This document shows, one piece after another, positions 1-14,500 of a stretch of DNA of 64,000 bases. Under the pieces are notes generated by a model that saw nothing but the letters and a program-made list of their open reading frames with translations, did no database searches and was not told where the DNA came from. Each line of letters opens with the position of its first letter. Position 1 is the first letter of the stretch. Position numbers and translations under genes: made by a program. The DNA comes from Nyssa sinensis (Eukaryota; Streptophyta; Magnoliopsida; Cornales; Nyssaceae), in contig CM018032.1 in NCBI GenBank assembly GCA_008638375.1, positions 54,051,882-54,115,881 of the forward strand, read 5' to 3'.

Positions 1-2482
1 AACAAGGTATGTTAATGCCGTAATGATTCTTCAGCCCGCTGTATTGTTATTACATATATATCGAAATGGTCGTACTGTATGCATTCTTGTATATGTGCAC
101 AGATGTATTGTTCAATAAAATTACATTTCCTGGGAAAAAAAATTTAACCACATGGTTCTTTGTGCTTTGCCTTTGGTGATTTTGATGATCAGTTGGCTCT
201 TAAATCTTAGAATGTGTAACATCTTGAGTGGTTTTAGAAGTCTTGTGAAATTATTTGTTGGCTGAAGGTACTTATTGGTTTTGTGCACATAATGACCGAT
301 ATTCTAGTTTATCTTTCTTTTCAAGGAAATCATTCAGGGGAACCTGCCCACTTATTATATGTCCTTATTTCTTTTTCCAATTACGGTGGGTAAGAAGCTT
401 GAAAGAATTCAAAGGGATTTTTTGTGAGGTTTTGAGGGGGATAGGAGGAAAATGCATTTAGTGAAGTGGGAGACGGTGAAGAAGCCAGTGTCTTTAGGCC
501 GGTTAGGGGTGAAGGATTTGAAAACTTTGAATAAGGCGCTCCTAGGAAAATGGTTATGGAGGTTTGGCTTGGAAGAAGGGGACCTGTGGAGGAGAGTTAT
601 GGTGGCTAAATTTGGGTGTGTGGGTGGGGGTTGGATGTCGGGAGGGGTGGTGGGGTTGCGGGGATGTGGGCTTTGGGGTGCTATTATGAGGGTGTGGAGG
701 GAGTTCTGGAATAGGGTGAGGTTTGAAGTAGGGTTGGGCCCTCGAGTGAGGTTTTGGGAGGATGTTTGGAGTGGGGAGGAGTCGTTGAAGGTCCTGTTTC
801 CGACCTTATATAGTCTGGTTAATGACAGGGGGGGCTTGGGTGAGGGAGTGCGGGGAGAGGGTTGGGGAGGAGATGGTATGGAGCCCTAGGTTCAGGAGGG
901 AGTTTTTTGACTGGGAGTTGGAGGAGGTGGGGTCTTTTCTCACTCATATCTAGAGGGAGCAAGTGTGGGAAGGGAGGGAGGATGTTATGGTGTGGAATCC
1001 GGCCAAGAGTTCTTTCTCGGTCAAGTCATTCTATAGGAGCCTGATAGATTCCGTGGTTATGATTTTTCCTTGGCAATTAATTTGGCACTTGGGGCCCTAC
1101 CAAGAGCTGCGTTTTTTGTGTGGGAGGCCTCTTGGAAGGCCATCCTCACGGCAGAAAATTTGAGGAAAATAGGTTTTTACTTAGCAAGTTGGTGTTATAT
1201 GTGCAAACAGGAGGAAGAGTGTGGATCACATACTCATTCATTGTACAGTGGCTAGGGAATGTTGGTATTTGATTCTAGCTATTCTTGGATTTTCGTCGGT
1301 GCTGCCTCTTTCTGTTAAGGAGCTACTTTTAGGTTGGTCGGGTTGCAAGTTGGGCAAAGACATAATAAGAAGCGAGGTTTCTCTTTGGCTAGTCGGTGCT
1401 AGTTGTGCCAAAAGCATGAGGAAACAGTGGATCACATCCTCCTCCATTGCCACGTTTCCTGGAGCTGTTGGAACATGGTTTTTGCTCTTTTTGGTGTCTC
1501 CTGGGTCATGTCTGGCTCCGTCAGAGATCTTCTGTTGGCTTGGGCAGGGTGCAATCTTTCAGAAAAGAGAAGGAGACTTTGGAGACTGGCCCCTATTTGC
1601 TTGTTGTGGTGTATTTGGCTTGAAAGAAACAAACGTGTCTTTGATAATGAGGAGCTTTCCATTCCTTTCCTCAAAGATGCGTTTTTGCGCTTGTTATTTT
1701 TTTGGGTTAAAGAAGCTTCCCCTGTTAATGCTTCTTCTTTTGTTGATTTTATGGGGTCGTTAAGACCTTTGTAATGCTTTCTTTGTAGGCTTTTTGCCCT
1801 TTGTGCCCTCCTTGGGCACTTTTAATATAATATTCCTCGTTATTTATCAAAAAAAAAAAAAAGGATTTGGAAGATGGCTCCGGTTTGTCTAATGTGGTGT
1901 CCTTTGGAAAGAGAGGAACAATAGGATTTTTGAGGATTAGGAGCAGTATATCTTGTCCTTGAAGGACATTTTTTTGGGGTTACTATTCTTTTGGGCCAAC
2001 GAGGCTTTCTCTATAAATTCTTTAGATATGGTTGTCCTTTTTGGGTCTTAAAGATCCTTATAATCTTTCTTTTGATTTTTCTTGGGTTTGCCCCCCTTGG
2101 GCACCTTTTCAATATACCTTTACTCATCAAAAAAAAAAAAGAAGAAAAAATATTATTTGCTCTTGTATCTTAGAGGAGAATTTGGAGGAGAGGGATACAA
2201 GAGGTGCTGTCCATGACTCGTTTGTTTGTAGGTTAGTGGCTTGGGTAAATCAATTGAATTTAAGAGTGTCCCTTTCTTTTCATTTTATTTTTTTGGGAGT
2301 GGGTAAAGGGAGGGAAGGCTGTTCTCGCTTACAAGCAAAGTGAGACTCCTCCCTGTGCTTTATCCCATCAAATACAGTTCGCCTGGCTGTTTGGGCTTCT
2401 GTCCTGGTCTATACTTTTGACTGTGGAGTTATATTTAAAGAGCTCTCTCTCTCTCTCTATATATATATTTATCTAGATCTAT

Positions 2483-2518
<36 letters not shown>

Positions 2519-5500
2519 TAAACACACAGTTATAAGTTTAATTTGTTAAATTTAAGTATTATTGGCCATCTTATAATTCACCGAAGTAATCTGTAGTTTA
2601 CAATTGTCATCGTTGTCATCATATTAATAAGTGTAGTTAAAAAGTGTTATTATTATTTTCATAGATGTAGTTAAAATTTGTTATGATCTGATCATATTTA
2701 GGTTAGGGCTGGGTGTTTTCAGTCTCAGGGTTCACGTGGGTTAAGCATATGAGAAGGGGTCAACTAGGTTATATAATTGTTGGAAAACAAAACCAACTTG
2801 AATAGAATAGAGGCTACCCCTAATGACTGTACTGCAAGTATATTTGTTACTTGGCCAGTTGGCCTATAAATCAAGTTAATCAACACATTATTGCCATTCT
2901 TTACAATGCCTTTCCCAAATGAAGGTGAAAAATTATATATGTAAAAATAAATTATTTTGCCCCTGCCACAGCCGCAAGTGCCACACACCTGTTTAAAAAA
3001 ATTAATTTGGTTCATTTTAAAATTTCCAATTCCACATGTACTTAGTGTAATTTAATCACAGAGGAATGTAGTTTCATTAAAGAGGCAATGTAATGATTTG
3101 GCATCATGCCACCTCCCTTCATATGTATGTGTGCGCTCACATCCATGTCTGTGTATTAATATTGAAATTCTTTTAAATAATTTTTACCATCTTCCAGAGG
3201 ATGAGGAAGATGAAGATGTTCATCTAGTTCCAAGCAGCGCTGATGATGCTCCCAGACTAACAAATCTAGTGCAAGGTTCTGCTGGAGACAAAAATCCTGT
3301 GTCTTGTCGTCCATCTGGGCGTGTTGTTGGTATCATAAAGCGGAATTGGCACTCGTAAGTTATATTGCTTGCTTACTTGGTATGCTTGTGCATCTTTGCC
3401 TTTTGTGAGACTGGTGGTTGCTTTAGTTGTTCTCCTGCTTGTATTTGACATGTTGCCCAGTCAATCCTTTCCATTCGGTAAATTATATCCATAAATTGAA
3501 GGCCTTTTCTATGGAAGTAGGTAGAATTCTTATATGTATGTTACTGTTACTTACCAAAAAAATTACTGTTTAAAGCAGTTGATTCCTCTGATAAACACTG
3601 CATTGAAGCACACTCACGTGCACAAATAGCTGATGTTTTTGAGGATATTACCTCGTACTTGGTTATGGGGCATCTATTGGAAATCCTGCTAAGGAGCTCA
3701 TGGTGCTGCACTTATATGTATATTAGGGTTATACAGTGGCAGATCTAGACCGGCCACTGGTTATACTGTCGCCTATGAAGCACGGACACTCTATTTTGAC
3801 TAACGTGTCCGTGTCGAACACCAACACTCTCGAACACGTGTCGGACACATTATGTAACAAGTTTTCTATTTTTTTCTCATTACACACACACACATATATA
3901 TGTTTTATGTAATAATTAGTAAATTTGTTTTGCAACTTGAATCATGGATGTTGATGATTAAATGAAGTTCTCTAATTTTTATTTAATGACTTTGTTATTT
4001 TAATAAATTATTAATGATTTGGGTATTTTTATGGCAATTTTAATTGAAATAAGTTAGGTTTTTATTATATGGTCATATAAAAAATATAAAAAATTATATA
4101 TATTCAATGTGTCCCTGACGTGTCCGTGTCCTACTTTTTTGAGAAGTAACATGTCTGCGTGTCTGTGTTGTGTCACATCCATGTCCTATATCCGTATCCG
4201 TGCTTCTTAGACTGTCGCTATCTGATTTTTTTCTTCACATTTGCTTGGTGACTGATTAACTATTCAGAATTTAAATTAATTGTTGGCTGGTCAACCACTT
4301 TCTGCAGGCCTATATTTCTATCATCAGTCTCCGTCATAAAAAAAAAAGAAAGGAATCTAATCATCAGTGACATTTTTTTTAGCTTTGCCTCCTCTTTGAA
4401 ATGATTTTGCTTAAGTTCATACGAGAGATGTTGCTGTTAGTGTATTTTGCATCATAGAAATTAATTTTATTATCACTTAACAATATGGTAAGCTCATCCA
4501 GAAGAAACAACATTAGCATCATTTACATGTTTAATTAATGCTTTAAAATATGTTATATGAAATTAAGACGAGTTTTTTTTCTCATGGGTAATCTTGATAT
4601 TATTTTCCTTTTCTGTAGTCACTGCGTTTTGCAGTCACTATCCTCAATACATTGTATTGTGTTATTAGCATTGGGTTATTGGAATAGGATCGTGACAGTA
4701 ACGAACTATCACTGTTTTCTATACATTAGTTTTGCATGATTTGACATTTCTCTTTAGGGAATCACAGTAAGTGGTTCTTATTTTATTTCTGTGAAAAATA
4801 GTACTGCTCATAAACCTCTCACTTTCTCTGCTTAGCGTGTGTTTCAGGCTAGATGCATATTCTCTCTTGTGCACCACAGTGTGTCTTGTGTTAGTTGTTG
4901 ATATGCATATTCCTCTCTTGTTCACTGCAGTGCATCTTGTGTTAGTTGTTGATCTGTTGGTCACAGTTTACTTGAAACTAGTTTCTTTAGAATTTTAGTT
5001 ATTATTTGTGGCCAGAGTTGGTGGCGTTCCTTGACTTCTCTGGCAATGGGTTAAGTTTTTTAAACTTTACATAAATATCATGCAGATATTGTGGATCTTT
5101 GGAGCCAATGCCTATGCCAGCAGGCAGTGGTGGTGTTGCCCATGCTCTTTTTGTCTCCAAAGATCGTAGGATTCCCAAGATTCGGATTCAAACTCGACAG
5201 CTTGGCAATCTGCTAGACAAAAGAATTATTGTTGCTGTTGATTCTTGGGATTGTTTATCTCGATATCCTTCTGGGCATTATGTACGGACAATTGGAGAAA
5301 TAGGTGACAGAGATGCTGAGAGCGAGGTATGTGATAATGAGTGGTCTGTCATTTGATTTTATTTTTTATTATTTTTTTGGGTGAGTGGGTGATGACCAAG
5401 ATGATTTACTTGTATCTTCTTTCAATAACCACATTGTATTTATTACTGCCTGTCAGTCTAAATTTCCTAGTAATAGGAACTTGGGATCATATTGATGAAC

Positions 5501-8500
5501 CAGTTTATAGATTGTATAACTGTAATGAATTCTGCGGATGCTGCAGGTGGTGTTGATAGAGAATGATATAGATGCAAGACCATTTTCTTCTCAAGTTTTG
5601 GCATGCGTGCCACCTTTACCTTGGTCTATGTCATCTGAAGATCTGGCAAATCCCATCAGGCAGGATTTGCGTCATTTGCGTGTCTTTAGCGTGGACCCTC
5701 CAGGTATGTGACCTGTAGATGTATTCACACCTCCTTTTTTTTTTAACTATCATTCTTTCTCTCTTAATTCTTCTTCTTCCTTTTAATGTTTTTAAATTAA
5801 ATGTGGTTAGATGGTTATCTTGTTAGTTTAGTCAAACATCAAATTTGTACAAATAATGTTTCTGGTCGTTGCAGGATGCAAAGACATTGATGACGCATTG
5901 CACTGTACAGCTCTTCCAAATGGAAATTTTGAAGTGGGAGTTCGTATCCTTTGTTCTTTTGATTTTCATTATGTCGATAATTTTAGTATCACTGAAATAA
6001 CCAAACAGTTAACTGCACTGAGGGAAAATTTACAGTTTGTGGAGCTAATTTATAATTCTAGAGGGATGTTTAGATGAAAGGAAAGTATTAGTCTCTACAA
6101 AAGAGGGAGAGTGGTCTTGGAGAAGAGATCTTGACCTTAAAGTCTATTGTTTGGCTTTAAATGTTCATTTGCATTCCATATTTAGCCTATTTCTTTGCTC
6201 AAAAAGAGAAAGAAGGGAAGAAGATTTTGCCTAATTGGTGAAAACCGTCACCTATCTGCGGATTTTCAAGTTTATTCTTGATGTTCAAATTTTTTTTATC
6301 GAAATATCAATAGAATTTAAATATGATCTGCAATCTATGCAATGCTAGGAAAGAAGGATCAGTCCTATCATTTTGAAGTTCAACGCTCACATCCTTAAAA
6401 GTGTCAAATTTTTCGATAGGTAACATCCTTTGAATGTCACTAAAACAACTAGCTACGAACCACTACTTGCATCAACTCATCCTTACCTCATAGAGATGTT
6501 CTCTAACTGTTTGGGGTTCACGATGCCATATCTTGCCTTGCCAGCACAATAAATGGTGCAAATTCTAATTTTTCCTTAACTATTATATATATAGTCCAAA
6601 TGCAATTTTTTATTTTTATTCCTCGTTCCTACCCCAACTCATTTGGTATTTTTTTGAGTGAACTAGGATATTGCCATCATCGCCCATGCACTACCAATCT
6701 TTGGTTGGAATACTATATGGTCCTAGAGACTTCTACATTTTGATTGTTTTTATTTAATTTTTTTGGACCTTGCTATCTTTTTTTTTTTGATCAGTAAATG
6801 TAAGTCAATATATTAACAAGGTGCCTGAGGGGGACGAACCCTGTATACAAAAGAAAGGGTCCGGATACGGGTATGGAGCAGATTTGATGAAGGTATTCAG
6901 AGACATTGAACAGAAGAATAGACGAGAAAGAATAACGGGACAGATGAAGAACAAGGAGTTGGCAGAGGAGATTTCTGCGAGGAAGCTGCGATGGGAATTG
7001 AGAAATTTATCGTCAGCAGTGAATTCTGATGGGAAGCAAGCAGCGGATGGAGGGCCTGGGTAAAGAAGGGGAGCAATACCATGAATGTTGATGATGCCTA
7101 AGATGCTAATTTGGAATGTTAGGGGATTAAATGACATGGATAAAGGGTGGTTGTGAAAGGGGCTTTGAGGGAATGGAAGCCTAAAACAAATGTGCAAGAG
7201 CTGAATGCAGTGTTTGTTAGGAGTCTTTGGGGTAGTAGATAGGTAGACAGCAGATATGTGGCGGCTCGGGGAACAGTAAGGGGTCCCTTTCTATCTTAAA
7301 TCATTAGAAAATATCTGTGATTCATAATTTTGCCCAGATTAACATGACCTCCCTTACCTATATTACATTATTTTATGGTTTTGAAATTGGAGATAATGCT
7401 GGAAAGGAGCCAAACTGTTCATGAGCAGCTCAGGCTTGACTTATTATTTGGCTCGTTTATGTACTTAGTGAACTGTCATTGAGCCTAATTTAGAAGCTTG
7501 TTTTATAAGTGAGCTGAGCCCCAACTGGCCAAGCTCGAGTCATTTGGGTTTGTGATCATAAGGCTTTGATGTCTGATTTCAGTGATTTGTAGTTGAGCTG
7601 AGCTTGGTTCCCGAGCCAATGATTAAATGGCAAGCTGAGTTTGAACAGAGAAATCCTAGTCTCTGATCTGAGTCTGAACACACTGTATTTTAGCTGAGCA
7701 GAGCTCTAACAATTTAGTACTTAGCTGAACAGTTCATGTGCAACCCTATTGGAGAGTGTCATGTTGTTCCTCCGAGAGCCTTATGAGGTCAAATTGACAC
7801 AAGTTGTGGAAGATGTTATAGTGTGGAACGGAAACATGGAAGGCCTTTTTTCAAGAATCCGTAATTTAATGATTTCTCGAATGTTGAAGAGGTTGATTTA
7901 CCGCATGAAGAGATGCAAATGCCTTGGGTTCTTAAATTTGATATTCTTTAATGGATGGGTGGCCAGTGGTGTGGGATAAATATTTGACTGTGAATCACCT
8001 AATTAGAGGAAAATGCTGATTCCAAGTAGGTACATTATGTGAAATAAGGTCGTCGAGTTGGTGGATCACCTATATCTTCATTGCAAAATGACGTCGGATA
8101 TTTGGATTCATATTTTCTCAATCTTTGGTGGTTATGATGATGCCTCAATGACCTTTAACTTGATTTTCAATTGGTGGATCAATAGCAAGAAATAAGAGAA
8201 ATAGAAGTGTAACATGAGGTGCTGCATGCTCTTGTTGGGTGCATTTGGAATGAATGTAATAGAAATATTTTCCAAGATATGAAATTTCCAATTGTAAAAT
8301 TGATATATGTTATTTTCATAAGCTTCTTCTTTGGAGAATTCCGGAAGAATTAGAATTGGGCTTCCTTTTGTTGATTTTTTGGATACCCTCGTACACATGC
8401 GCTCTGCCTCCGTTTTGGCGCATATAGTGTATTACTTTTCCTTATTATTATTTTTCTCTCTCTTTTGGATAGCCTGACAATGTGATTTTGGTGTCAGCCT

Positions 8501-11500
8501 TACGCATGTCTATGGGTATTGTATACACACATGTACAAGGGGTTTATCTTTTTACTCTTTTAATAAAAGTTATTTTATGCATATAATTAGTGCCCTTTTA
8601 CACCTAGGTCCATCCCTATAGCATAGTAGGAAAGTATCCCCTCTATGGACGCTGAAAATGCATCTGGTCCGGCATTTTTGAATTGGGCACTGAGAAGATG
8701 ACATTTTTTATTTTGCTCTCTAGGTTTCCACTTGTTGATTTTTTGGATACACTTGTACACATTGGCTGGTCCTCCATTTTGGTGCCCATAGTGTATTACT
8801 TCTACTTTTTTTTTTCTCCTCTCTTTTGGAGAGGCTGACAATGTGATTTTAGTGTCAGCATGTACAAGGGGTTTACCATTTTACTCTTTTAATAAAAGCT
8901 TTTTTTATGCATAAAAATAGTGGCCTTCTACACCTAGGTCCTTGAAGCATGGTAGGAAAGTATCCCTTCTATTCCTGTATAATTTCATTATCCTTCATTT
9001 TGACTCTTTGAACACTTGACATGATTTTAAGTCTTTACTCTTCTTTTATCATAACAAATTCAGAATTGCCTTCTTCACAGTTTTGTGACTATTGTATAAT
9101 GAAAAACTTTTTGTGCATCATCTTTTGGTGATTGATTTCTTGGCTTTCTTTAGCAGACACATCCTTCTAATATTTTCTCATTCTTTGTTCTTTTTCAAGC
9201 TGATAAGTGTACCTTTGCCACCCCAATTGTTAATTGAATTTGGCTGAAATTTCTTTAGAAGTTGTTAATTTCCTGTATATTCTCCAATGACTTATTTGTT
9301 AGAGTCTGCTTGTCCTTGAGCTAATGTTGGCAGTGGCCACATCTGATTTGTCTATAAGTTGTTCCATGCCTGTTCTCGTTAGAAGTGTAGACATTGGGCG
9401 TTATTGTATCTCTTAATAACATTTAATTAGATATTGCTGATGTCACAAATTTTGTTCACCCTGGAACGCCCCTCGATGATGAGGCTACACAAAGGGGCAC
9501 TTCAGTCTATCTTGTTGAGCGTCGAATTGACATGCTCCCCAAACCACTAACGGAAGGTTCTGTTTCTTGTCAACTGACTTGGTTTACTTTGCTGGATGTA
9601 CATTGTGTTTATGAATAATCAATTGATCTCATGGTTTAATTGTTTATTGGTGGTAAATTATCTTAGTTACTATAAAAGCCTTTAGGTAGCTTGCTCATAT
9701 ATAACTATACAAGTTTTATGTTGCAGATATTTGTTCACTTCGAGCTGATGTCGAGAGGCTGGCTTTCTCTGTTATTTGGGTATATGCCTCTTTAGTAAAT
9801 CTATAATGATTAAATTATGCCAGTTATGATTTACTTTTCTTTCCTTACAAGATAGTTCTATGTTGAAATTTATATATCTGGTTAACCTGAAAAACAATGT
9901 TTGTTGATATCTATCACTACAATCTCACCCCACTCCTCCACTTGTATAATATCAATATCTATGGAGTAAGAATTCAATTGGATATCTTATTATTTATTCA
10001 TGTAGGAACCCCTCTTTATGATAGCGGGTTCATTCCTTTTATATTGGGTAACAAACAGTAAAAAAATACCTCATAATGGAAAATATTTCTAAATTTGACG
10101 TAGCACAACACAGATGTTTTTGGTTGGCGGGTCAAATTCATTAATTGTTACACCAAGCTGGATGATCTGTGATGGAGAAAAATGAGAACAAAATGAAAAA
10201 CTAAGGCCATGATCCAGTGTTGTTTCCACTTATGCAGGGTACTAGGAGGGATAATTGGAGACAGATCTAACCTTTCGTATTATTTATGCACAAAGTGTCC
10301 AAGAATCAAAATTTCGTTTTGTAGTGTTGTTTCAGTGATCCAGAAAATGGAAATATTTCAAAAATATAATGAAAATGATGAAAAAAATTAAAATGTGTAG
10401 AAATACTTGGAAACATTTAAGAAAACATATGAATGTGTGAAGATAAATATTATAATTAATTAATTGAAAATGTTTTAAGATATACGTCGATCTACACAAA
10501 AAGATAGTAGGGTGAAATTGAAAAAAAAAACGTAAATATAAATTAGTCATTACCACTAAATAACTCCTTACTAATTAAAAATATTATAAAAAAACTTAGA
10601 GCTAAAATAACAAGTAAAATAAATAAAAATTTAAGCTTATTATAAATAGTAACTAAGTATTAAGATAAATTGTTTATCTACTTTTTATTTCTACTACTTA
10701 ATACTTTCCTTTGTTAACTATTTTTTTTTTTTAAAAAATCTTCTTGGAATTTTGGGTCTTAGACTATTAATCCTTCCGTCTCTTTTTTTTTTTTTTTGAA
10801 AAACAAATAATTGTTATCTTTTACCAACTTTTAGAATTATTGTTGATTAAAAAAAAAAAAAAATGCTTACACCATTTTGGTATGTTTTCACGGAAATTAC
10901 TGTATTTTTATGAAAACATGTGAATTTCAGTATTGCACTAGTGTTTTGTTTTGGTTCATTGAGAAATTGAAACGTTTGGCCGTTTCGATGGAAAAGAAAC
11001 GAAAATTTGATCCTTGAAAGTGTCTACTCCTAGGCTCACTCTTGCATGTTACCATTGGACCAATTAATGCCCCCAACAAAACAAAACAAAAAAGTGAAAA
11101 AATGTAATTGTTGCTAAATATATAATAATGATTTTTAGAACCCCCAAATAATTTTTTTTCTTCTCATGTCATAAGTCCATCCGTTGCTTTTGAGGATTGT
11201 GGTCGTTATGGTTGATGGCTTAATGGGTCCAATTGTACAGTCCAGTTCGAAATCTGAAACCAAGATTTGTATTGTGGCTTTAAGCTTGCAATGCTTCCCA
11301 GGGGTGATGTCCAAATCTATGTCCAAACTTGCAGTCATCTTCATTTCTTATTCTTCTTCCTTTTGTAATGAAATTATGAAATAGTCAAATCGTATTAGGG
11401 TTTGTATGAAGGAGAGAATAAAGAGAAGAGAAAAATAACATAAGTGTTGGTTGTGTATCTTTTTTCTACACATCACCAACTATTAATTTTATGAAGAGGA

Positions 11501-14500
11501 AAACATGAAGAGTACAATATTACCTCTACTTGAGTAACATAAGAAGGAAATAAAAAATAAAAAACTCTAACACTCCCCCTAAAGCTAGAGCATATAGGTC
11601 AAATATGCCCAATTTGGAACACAAACTCCTGAAGGTAGACCGAGCCAAAGAGTTAGTAAAAATATCACTTAGCTCAGCTGAGCACCAGACTGAACATAAA
11701 GGGTGACAATTTGCTTCTAGCATGATTAAATCTCGAATAAAGTGACAGTTAACCTCAATGTGTTTAGTTCGTTCATGAAATACTGGATTACTAGTAATAG
11801 CTGCTTGGTTATCGCAATACATTGATGTAGGAGATGACACATCAACACCTATATCACGAAGCAGGGACTTTGACCCACAATATCTCACACGCAGTATGAG
11901 CCATAGCATGATATTCTACCTTAACATTAAAGCGTGCTATCACATTCTGTTTTTTACTGCGCCACGTAACAAGATTACCACCAACGAATGTACAGTATCT
12001 AGAAGTAGACTGCCGATTACTACAGTTGCCTACCCAGTTAGCATAAGAAAATCCAACCACTGATAAAATAGATGATGACTTATATAATAATCCCTTTCCT
12101 AGTGCTCCCTTGAGATACTGAAGAATGCGACAAACAGCCTCCCAATGAGACTTACGAGGAGCATGCGTAAACTGACTTACTACTCCAACAACATTAGTAA
12201 TAGCTGGGCGTGTCATAGTAAGATAAATTAACTTGCCTACTAACCTCTTATACCGCCCTGTATCTTCAAAAACTTCACCATTATCAAACATCTAATTTTA
12301 CAATAGAATCTATTGGAGTATCAACAGGACGAGCACCAAGAGTACCAGTCTCAGAAAGTAAGTCCAAGACATACTTTAGTTGACACAAGCTTATACCTTC
12401 CTTGGATCGAGCAACCTCAATCCCAAGAAAATAACGAAGCAAACCCAATTCTTTGGTGTGAAACTGCTTACTCAAATAAAGTTTCAAACTAGCTATACCT
12501 ACTAAGTCACTTCCACTGATGATAATGTCATCCACATAAACTATCAATACAATGATTCTTGGAGATGAACAACGGGTAAACACATAATGATCTGAAGTAG
12601 AGTGCTGGAAATCATATTGAACTACAATGGTACTAAACTTGTTAAACCATGCTCTTGGAGATTGTTTCAGGCTATTCAATGCCTTTCGCAACTTACATAC
12701 CAAATGTTCCTTTCCAGGAACAACATACCACAGGTGGCTGTGCTATGTAAACCTTTTCCTGTAAATCTCCATGGAGAAAGACATTTTTTGTATCCAATTG
12801 ATACAAAGACCAATCAAGGCTCACTGCTACTGAAATAAGAACTCTTAACAAAATTCAAATAGGCAACAAGAGAGAAGGTCTCACAATAATCTACACCATT
12901 GGTTTGAGTGTAATCTTTGGCAACTAAACGAGCCTTTAGATGCTCAACAGAACCATCGGGATGATACTTTACAGCATAGACCCAATGACATCCGACCGTG
13001 CTTATCAGAAGGAGGGTGAGTGAGATCCTAGGTTTGATTTTTATGGAGAGCTGCTATCTCCTCATCCATAGCTAGTTTCTCATTCAGAAGACACACATGC
13101 CTGTGAAAAAGAACTAGGAACAAAAATGGAAGACAATGAAGAAACAAAACTACTAAAGATAGGGGAAAGATGATGAAGAGAGACAAAATTAGAAATAGGG
13201 TGATGAGTACAACTACGAATACCTTTCTGTAATGCAATAGGTAAATCAGGAGAAGAGGGAACCACATGTGGGACCTCAAGAGGATCCGATGGTTGAGATG
13301 GAGCAGGAGCCCAGTAGATAACTTGGCGATCTTTGTCACGTCGATAAACCTGTAAAGGAGGAGTAGCACCAGGAGAGGAGGAGCAGGAATCAGACAGATT
13401 TGGCAAAGGAAGCTCCCTTGACGAGAAGGAACCAAGGCAGGTTCAAGATGATGGCCACTTTCTGGAAAAAACGAATGAGGACTCGAAGAAGGTAATATCT
13501 GCACTGGTATAGTACCGATGAGAGACAAGGTCATAACAACGATAACCCTTTTGAGTATGAGCATAACTCAAGAACACACATTTGATAGAATGAGGAGACA
13601 ATTTATCCCGACTTGGACCAAGGAGATGAACATAGGCTACACACCCAAAAACCTGAGGAGTCAAATTAAAAGGTGGAATGGAAGGATAAAGGAGAGAAAA
13701 AGGGGACTTGATTGCCCAAAACCGAGGATGGCATGCGATTAATGAGATATGTAGCAATCATGACAGCATCAGCCCAATAGGCATGTGGAACATGCAGATT
13801 ACATAGTAAAGTGCGAGCCACATCCAATAAATGACGATGCTTACGTTCAGCAATGCCATTTTGTTGAGATGTGTGCGGGCAAGTAGTCTGATGGATAATG
13901 CCACGTTCAACACAAAAGGCATCCATAAAGGATTGAGTATACTCACGTGCATTTTCAGATCATAAGATCTTGATACATTTGTCAAATTGACCTAAGATTT
14001 CATTATAAAATGTAACAAAAATTTTAGGCAATTCATAATGATTTTTCATAAGAAACAATCAAGTGATTCAAGAGAAGTCATCCATAAAGATTACAAAATA
14101 ATGAAAACCAAAAATACTTTTTATTAGTATAGGACCCCTAATATCTGGATGTACAATACTAAAAGGACTAGATTGACGACTTCTTAAACTCCTAGGAAAA
14201 GAACTACGGTGATGCTTGCCTAATTGGCAAGCCTCACATTCTAAAACAGATATAGAACTCAAATTGGGAATAACTTGATGTAATTTTTGCAAGGATGGGT
14301 GACCCAACCGATAATGCCACTGGAAAGGAGAGATAGTGGCACTCAAGGTAGCAACAGACTCGCCATTATCCTGTAAAACACAAGAAGATGGAGAAAAACG
14401 GAACACTGTAATGATTTGGTTAATTAGCTCACAGATAATAAATTGAAAGGAAAATGTGGTACAAATAAGCCAGAAGACACTGATAAAGCTCCAATAGGAT

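Noticed and set aside
6821..7063. 80-residue charged reading frame ([10 protein letters not shown]...)
   Set aside because: Lies between a reversed LINE tail and a LINE endonuclease start, with no independent gene signals; treated as LINE debris.
11135..11384. Overlapping frames on both strands just outside the copia element
   Set aside because: Inside an intron, short, no domain resemblance and no splice context.
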